Of a DNA stretch of 64,000 nucleotides, positions 60,366-64,000 are shown one piece after another. The notes below the pieces were generated by a model that saw only the letters and a list, made by a program, of their open reading frames with translations, was not told where the DNA came from and did no database searches. Position numbers and translations under genes: made by a program. The stretch lies in NCBI GenBank assembly GCA_016191845.1, contig JACPVF010000016.1, positions 186,001 to 250,000 of the forward strand. The letters run 5' to 3'. Numbering within the stretch: the stretch's first letter is position 1; each line of letters opens with the position of its first letter. The stretch comes from Chloroflexota bacterium. Lineage in GTDB: Bacteria; Chloroflexota; Anaerolineae; Anaerolineales; Villigracilaceae.

Positions 60366-60707
60366 TTAGCAATTCACCCGATCCCCGTGACTCTTCGGCG
60401 CGGAAACGACCAGGAAAACGACATCCTCCTCTGACTCGTTTCGAAACTGATGCAGGACCTGTGGCGGAATCTCGATCCCTTCGCCTTTGTGCAGGCTGAC
60501 GGTTTCTTCGCCGATGGTCATGGTCCCAGTCCCTGCGAGGATATAAAAGAACTGACGTGAGAGGTTGTGATAATGCCTGACCTCGGCTCGTCCAGGCGGG
60601 ACGCGTTCCTGGATGACGCTCATGTCGTTGCGTTGGAGCAGGTGCCAGCCGTCACAGTCGCCGCCCCAAAAATAATGTTCTGCGTTGGAAGTGGAAACGG
60701 GATTCAT
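60366..60707 (-). CDS. Cupin-domain protein
   Basis: A 113-residue single cupin. Motif 1 is GRAEVRHYHNLSRQFFYILAGTG (metal His) and motif 2 is IPPQVLHQFRNESEED. A metal-binding beta-barrel; many bind small ligands or sugars, and the reaction is not assigned. It starts in ATGA overlap with the small membrane gene upstream. Confidence 0.85.
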   Translation of the reverse strand: MNPVSTSNAEHYFWGGDCDGWHLLQRNDMSVIQERVPPGRAEVRHYHNLSRQFFYILAGTGTMTIGEETVSLHKGEGIEIPPQVLHQFRNESEEDVVFLVVSAPKSHGDRVNC

Positions 60708-60871
60708 TTCTTGCGCGGCCTCATCCAGCGCCCGCCTGTGAACAGGGAGAGCAGGATCAGGACGGCACTGGCCCAGCTATAGGCGGTGTTGTTTGTGTAC
60801 ATACCGATGGCAAGTAATATGATGCCGATCAGGAGCAGGATGGGAGAAAGAGTGCGGAGTCTGGTTTTCAT
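60704..60871 (-). CDS. Small 55-residue membrane protein
   Basis: Two TM helices (SPILLLIGIILLAIGMYTNN and SWASAVLILLSLFTGG) with a basic C-terminus. AAGGATCCCC before the ATG overlaps the stop of the hydrolase gene upstream, and its stop overlaps the cupin ATG. The tight packing on both sides supports a real gene. Function unknown. Confidence 0.7.
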   Translation of the reverse strand: MKTRLRTLSPILLLIGIILLAIGMYTNNTAYSWASAVLILLSLFTGGRWMRPRKK

Positions 60872-60879
60872 GGGGATCC

Positions 60880-62289
60880 TTATTTCAACGGATGCACTTC
60901 TGTAAAAGCGTCAAACTTGCCGTCGAATAACTCTGTGGGCTGACCTTGCAGCGTGGAGTTGAAGAAGGCCAGCAGGTAGGTGTCCACGATCTTGACCACC
61001 TGCTTCCCGTCCAGCGGACCCTTGAGTCCGAGTTGAGGGGCGATGGGTGAGAGCAGGGGCAGGTCGCTGAAGTCGTAGTGACGTGTGCCGTCGATGGAGA
61101 CTACGCCCAACGCGCTGGGAGCGTGCGCAATGAAACCGCGGAACAGGCGTGCATTCTTGCTGTCTACGTCATCGGCCCAGGCCTGGCTGAACATGAAGAA
61201 GGCAGGCTGGTCGAGTCCGTTTTCAAGGACGGCGAGCGAAACAGGCGTCATGAACGGGTCGAGGCCGAGCACGGCCTTGCAGCGTGGATCCGTGCCGCAA
61301 AACTGGATGGCCGCTCCGCCGCCCGTGGAATGCCCGTACACGCCGATGCGGTTCAGGTCGAGTGCGCCGCTGAAGGAACTGGCCGAGTCCGCGTTTTGGG
61401 CGGCCAGAAAGTCCATTGTAAAGGAGATGTCCCCCGCCCACTGGTCCACCAGCTGACGTGCGGCGGCATCATACTCCGCCTCAGGCTTGCCCTCGGGCAG
61501 GGCGTTGGGGTTGTTCAGTGCCACCGTCCCATCGGGGAAGACCGTGATGCGCGCACCGTAGGTATGCTCGATGCTGACCACCACGTAGCCGTGGCTGGCC
61601 AGTTCCACCATCTGACCCGTGTTCTGGGCGGCGAATCCGTTCCAGCCGTGCGAGAAGGAGATCAGTGGATATCCACCCTCGGGCGCGGGATGCAGCGGTG
61701 CGTCCACATAGGCGGGTGATTTGACCAACGTGAGGTGGTCAAGGAAGAAATGCGGCAGGCGCAGATAGTCGGAGATGGAGGGCGCATAGATCTCGGCGTG
61801 ATTCATCCACGGGGCCTGCTCGTCTTCGGGGCGCGGGTCGGCGGGGTACCAGACCTGGATCATGAAGCGGCGCGGGCCGTCCTCACCCGAGTAGAGTTCT
61901 TTGCGCGACGCGTCTTCCATGTAGAAGGTTCGGGTGCCCACCTGATAGGGGCCGCTCATCTTCGGCAGGCGCGGGACGGGCAACAGGATGGGCAGCGCCG
62001 TCGAAACGGCCAGCAGGATCAAGGTCAGGGTGGAGCCAAGTGCCGATGATGGGAAGCTCCCTGCCCGTGGCTGGTTCAGTCCGAGCAGCCCCGCCAAAGC
62101 CAGGAGCGGAGTCAACCCATACAGTGGAATCATCTGCCAGCGATAGCCTTCCACCCAAAAGTGGACCAGCGTGACGATCAGCGCCAGCGCAGGCAAAGAC
62201 GTGACCCACACAGGGCGCGGTCTGCGGCTGAGCGGCCAGGCCAGGTAAACGGCCAGCAGGGCGGCGATGAGGATCTCAAGCGGACGCAT
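60880..62289 (-). CDS. Membrane-anchored PAF-acetylhydrolase/chlorophyllase-like alpha/beta hydrolase
   Basis: 469 residues. About four N-terminal TM segments (1-~115), then an alpha/beta-hydrolase domain (~125-469). Nucleophile Ser is in GVYGHSTGGG, with ISFSHGWNGF as the oxyanion-hole region, catalytic Asp probably in GLDPFM, and His in GTRHYDFSDL. Resembles PAF-acetylhydrolase II/dienelactone-type hydrolases acting on esters or phospholipids; substrate unknown. Start at 62289 with GGAG upstream overlaps the DUF4013 gene by 14 nt. Confidence 0.85.
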   Translation of the reverse strand: MRPLEILIAALLAVYLAWPLSRRPRPVWVTSLPALALIVTLVHFWVEGYRWQMIPLYGLTPLLALAGLLGLNQPRAGSFPSSALGSTLTLILLAVSTALPILLPVPRLPKMSGPYQVGTRTFYMEDASRKELYSGEDGPRRFMIQVWYPADPRPEDEQAPWMNHAEIYAPSISDYLRLPHFFLDHLTLVKSPAYVDAPLHPAPEGGYPLISFSHGWNGFAAQNTGQMVELASHGYVVVSIEHTYGARITVFPDGTVALNNPNALPEGKPEAEYDAAARQLVDQWAGDISFTMDFLAAQNADSASSFSGALDLNRIGVYGHSTGGGAAIQFCGTDPRCKAVLGLDPFMTPVSLAVLENGLDQPAFFMFSQAWADDVDSKNARLFRGFIAHAPSALGVVSIDGTRHYDFSDLPLLSPIAPQLGLKGPLDGKQVVKIVDTYLLAFFNSTLQGQPTELFDGKFDAFTEVHPLK

Positions 62290-63028
62290 GTGTCTCCGCC
62301 TGCAGAGCCGAGCGTCCATCTGCATAGGCCTGCGCAAACAAGGTGTTCATCACCAGCATCAGATAGGCGGAATAGCCAGCCATCAGGAAGGGGAACAGGC
62401 ACATCAGCACGATGGTCATCATCGCGATCTGTATCACGAATGTCAGGACCATGCTGACGGCCATCACCAACAGGTAGGATAGCAGGAATTGCACCAGGCT
62501 CTTACGGAGGACCTGCCACCAGCCCTTGACATCGAAGCCCGCCTGGAAGGACCCTTGTGCCACGACGTGAGATTCCACTGCACCGAGGACGATGACCAGC
62601 GGCAGGGACAGAATGCCAATTAGCATGATAAATCCGATCCCCGCGACCATGGCCAATCCACCCAAGGCAGGGGGGATATTGCTATCCGAGGAGGCGGCGA
62701 GCAATCCTGTCCCTGAGAACATGGCAATAAACCCGCAGCTCATCAGCAGCATCAGGGGTAGGCCGTAGACCAGTTGCACGATCCACAGGCGAAACCCGTC
62801 CTGCAGCAGCGTGCCCAGGTCATTGCTTTGCCATTTGGGCATGGACGGTTCGCGGCCTTCGTGGATGACCTGGCGCATGATCTTGATGCTGTAGCCCATC
62901 ACCACCAGCGTCGGCAGGATGGGGACGATGAGGCCTGCCAGCGTGATGGAGGAGGCGATCAGCCATTGTTTGCGGGCATCCGCATCGCGGACGGGGAAGA
63001 GGAGCGTGGCTTGCAAGTTGTTCATCAT
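62276..63028 (-). CDS. DUF4013 membrane protein
   Basis: A 250-residue protein with about six TM segments, including SITLAGLIVPILPTLVVMGYSIKIMRQVIHEGREP near the N-terminus, the DUF4013 hallmark. Function unknown. Start at 63028 chosen by GAGG 6 nt upstream; the frame is open to 63112 but through a palindrome region. It leads a four-gene unit with the hydrolase, small membrane protein and cupin. Confidence 0.85.
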   Translation of the reverse strand: MMNNLQATLLFPVRDADARKQWLIASSITLAGLIVPILPTLVVMGYSIKIMRQVIHEGREPSMPKWQSNDLGTLLQDGFRLWIVQLVYGLPLMLLMSCGFIAMFSGTGLLAASSDSNIPPALGGLAMVAGIGFIMLIGILSLPLVIVLGAVESHVVAQGSFQAGFDVKGWWQVLRKSLVQFLLSYLLVMAVSMVLTFVIQIAMMTIVLMCLFPFLMAGYSAYLMLVMNTLFAQAYADGRSALQAETHASA

Positions 63029-63324
63029 AGATGACCTCGGTGTTTGGTTTTCACCCTGTGCAGAACCGCGCACTCTCTTCGCTAGCGAGAGACGACCTTT
63101 GCGCGGTGTCATAGTAGGGAAGGATGGTTACTGTGTCGATCTGTTCAATTTTAACCGTTCTGTAGGTTTTTTGCTCGGCGGGTCCTCTGGCGCTTTTATC
63201 AAGGACCCCAAACGATTATGGATCAGATCGGGGAAACCTTCAAAGAGAGGCTCATTTTTTGTTCCCTGACAGGTTTGTGGGCAGGGAACTGTCTCCCTGC
63301 GATACAATCGAGCGCGGAGGCTGC
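63029..63324. other. Intergenic region with nested inverted repeat and promoter
   Basis: ACCGCGCA (63065-63072) pairs with TGCGCGGT (63100-63107) around an inner CTCTC ... GAGAG hairpin. TACAAT at 63303-63308 is a likely -10 box for the plus-strand gene. No further gene is seen. Confidence 0.5.
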
Positions 63325-64000
63325 ATGTTTCAATTTGCCCTAAGCATTTTCCTGTCCGCTTTTTTGCTTTTTCAGATTCAGCCAATGATCGGAAAGTTCC
63401 TGCTGCCCTGGTTTGGCGGGACGCCTGCGGTGTGGTCCACGGCCATGCTGTTCTTCCAGGCCCTGCTGACGGGTGGGTATGCCTACGCCTATTGGTTGAT
63501 CGGCCGCATCCGTGCCGAGAGGCAGGGCAAGCTCCATGCCGGACTGCTGGGTGTCACCGCCCTGGTTGTGATGGCGCTGGGGCTGTTCTGGCCGTCGCCC
63601 ATCACCCCGTCCGCAGCGTGGAAGCCTGATGTGGGCGCTGAGACGCCCATTTGGCAATTGTTCGTATTGCTGGCGGTCTCGGTTGGCTTGCCTTACTTCA
63701 TGCTGGCCTCGAATGGACCGTTGATGCAGGCCTGGTTCAGCCGTTTGTTCCCCGCGAAATCTTATGCACGCTTGTATTCGCTCTCGAACGTCGGCTCGCT
63801 GCTGGGGCTGCTATGTTATCCTTTTCTGACCGAGCCATGGCTGACGCTGCGTGCCCAGGGCTGGACCTGGGCCCTCGGCTTCGTGCTGTTTGCCATCCTG
63901 GTGGGCGGACTGGCCCTGAGGGTGGGGAAGCGCCCCGAAACGGCGACCGAGGCGGCGGGTCCCGTTGTGGAGCGCACGCCAAAACCGTCCGCACCCATGC
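63325..64000 (+). CDS. Spermidine-synthase-like membrane protein, N-terminal part (truncated by window end)
   Basis: The visible 225 codons hold at least six TM segments. FLLFQIQPMIGKFLLPWFGGTPAVWSTAMLFFQ is the hallmark of fused MFS/spermidine-synthase-type proteins, in which a TM half precedes a SpeE-like methyltransferase fold. The catalytic half lies outside the window, so polyamine synthesis cannot be claimed. GGAGG precedes the ATG. Confidence 0.85.
   Translation, partial: MFQFALSIFLSAFLLFQIQPMIGKFLLPWFGGTPAVWSTAMLFFQALLTGGYAYAYWLIGRIRAERQGKLHAGLLGVTALVVMALGLFWPSPITPSAAWKPDVGAETPIWQLFVLLAVSVGLPYFMLASNGPLMQAWFSRLFPAKSYARLYSLSNVGSLLGLLCYPFLTEPWLTLRAQGWTWALGFVLFAILVGGLALRVGKRPETATEAAGPVVERTPKPSAPM

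Noticed and set aside
63128-63385. Minus-strand small gene before the last gene
   Set aside because: It overlaps the start of the spermidine-synthase-like gene antisense and has no ribosome-binding site or recognisable feature.

Overview
The window is one contiguous, gene-dense, high-GC stretch of bacterial chromosome. The gene set suggests a member of the Chloroflexota, most likely the Anaerolineae. It includes tatA, fabF/fabH, an F420-type nitroreductase-like protein, DUF2905 beside ruvB, many lipoproteins with Pro/Thr-rich linkers, MBOAT/AlgX, and a uroporphyrinogen-decarboxylase-like gene. This placement is inferred from gene content; there is no rRNA in the window. No phage, transposase or CRISPR array was seen.

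Layout. 1-9.9 kb: a truncated amidase, membrane methyltransferases, a zinc alcohol dehydrogenase, upp with a TfoX-domain gene, a radical SAM gene coupled to an F420-type nitroreductase gene, a large flippase-like membrane protein, an AT-rich orphan gene, and a zinc-ribbon membrane gene interrupted by an in-frame amber codon. 10-11.4 kb: a GH1 beta-glucosidase. 11.5-21.5 kb: a long co-oriented cluster encoding two ABC ATPases (the second fused to a cyclic-nucleotide-binding domain), two GAF/histidine-kinase/receiver proteins, a stand-alone receiver, an FtsX-type permease and a lipoprotein membrane-fusion adaptor. Together these look like a MacAB-type exporter with built-in signalling.

21.54-21.88 kb: three tandem GEMM (cyclic-di-GMP-I class) riboswitch aptamers behind their own promoter and followed by a terminator hairpin. 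They lie directly upstream of ruvB, which has its own leaderless-type promoter. This is the most striking feature of the window. 23.0-29.1 kb: DUF2905, an ABC-2 exporter (two permeases, an ATPase and a DUF2785 protein), a YgjP-type metalloprotease and tgt, with many short dispersed palindromic repeats. 29.2-35.2 kb: uppP, an M20 peptidase, a lipoprotein, two membrane proteins and an acyl-CoA synthetase. 35.2-46.9 kb: an amidase carrying an intragenic repeat, an SUMF1-domain lipoprotein, a class-III aminotransferase, a ROK glucokinase, AlgX/MBOAT acylation genes, a GT39-like glycosyltransferase, a UroD-like gene and rsmD. 46.9-64 kb: pfkA, an uncharacterised gene pair, tRNA-Arg(TCT), tpx, hsp20, lon, a receiver, GNAT, mog, efp, a Cys-rich small protein, a HAD-DinB fusion, fabF, fabH, tatA, cupin, a PAF-acetylhydrolase-like enzyme, DUF4013, and a truncated spermidine-synthase-like membrane protein.

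Regulation. Clear TATAAT boxes are common, and several lie only 6-7 nt from the start codon (ruvB, tgt, the ROK kinase, the second amidase), which implies leaderless mRNAs. Many genes are coupled by ATGA or GTGA overlaps. Intergenic space is used by strong hairpin terminators and by at least four families of short repeats, some of which run into coding sequence.
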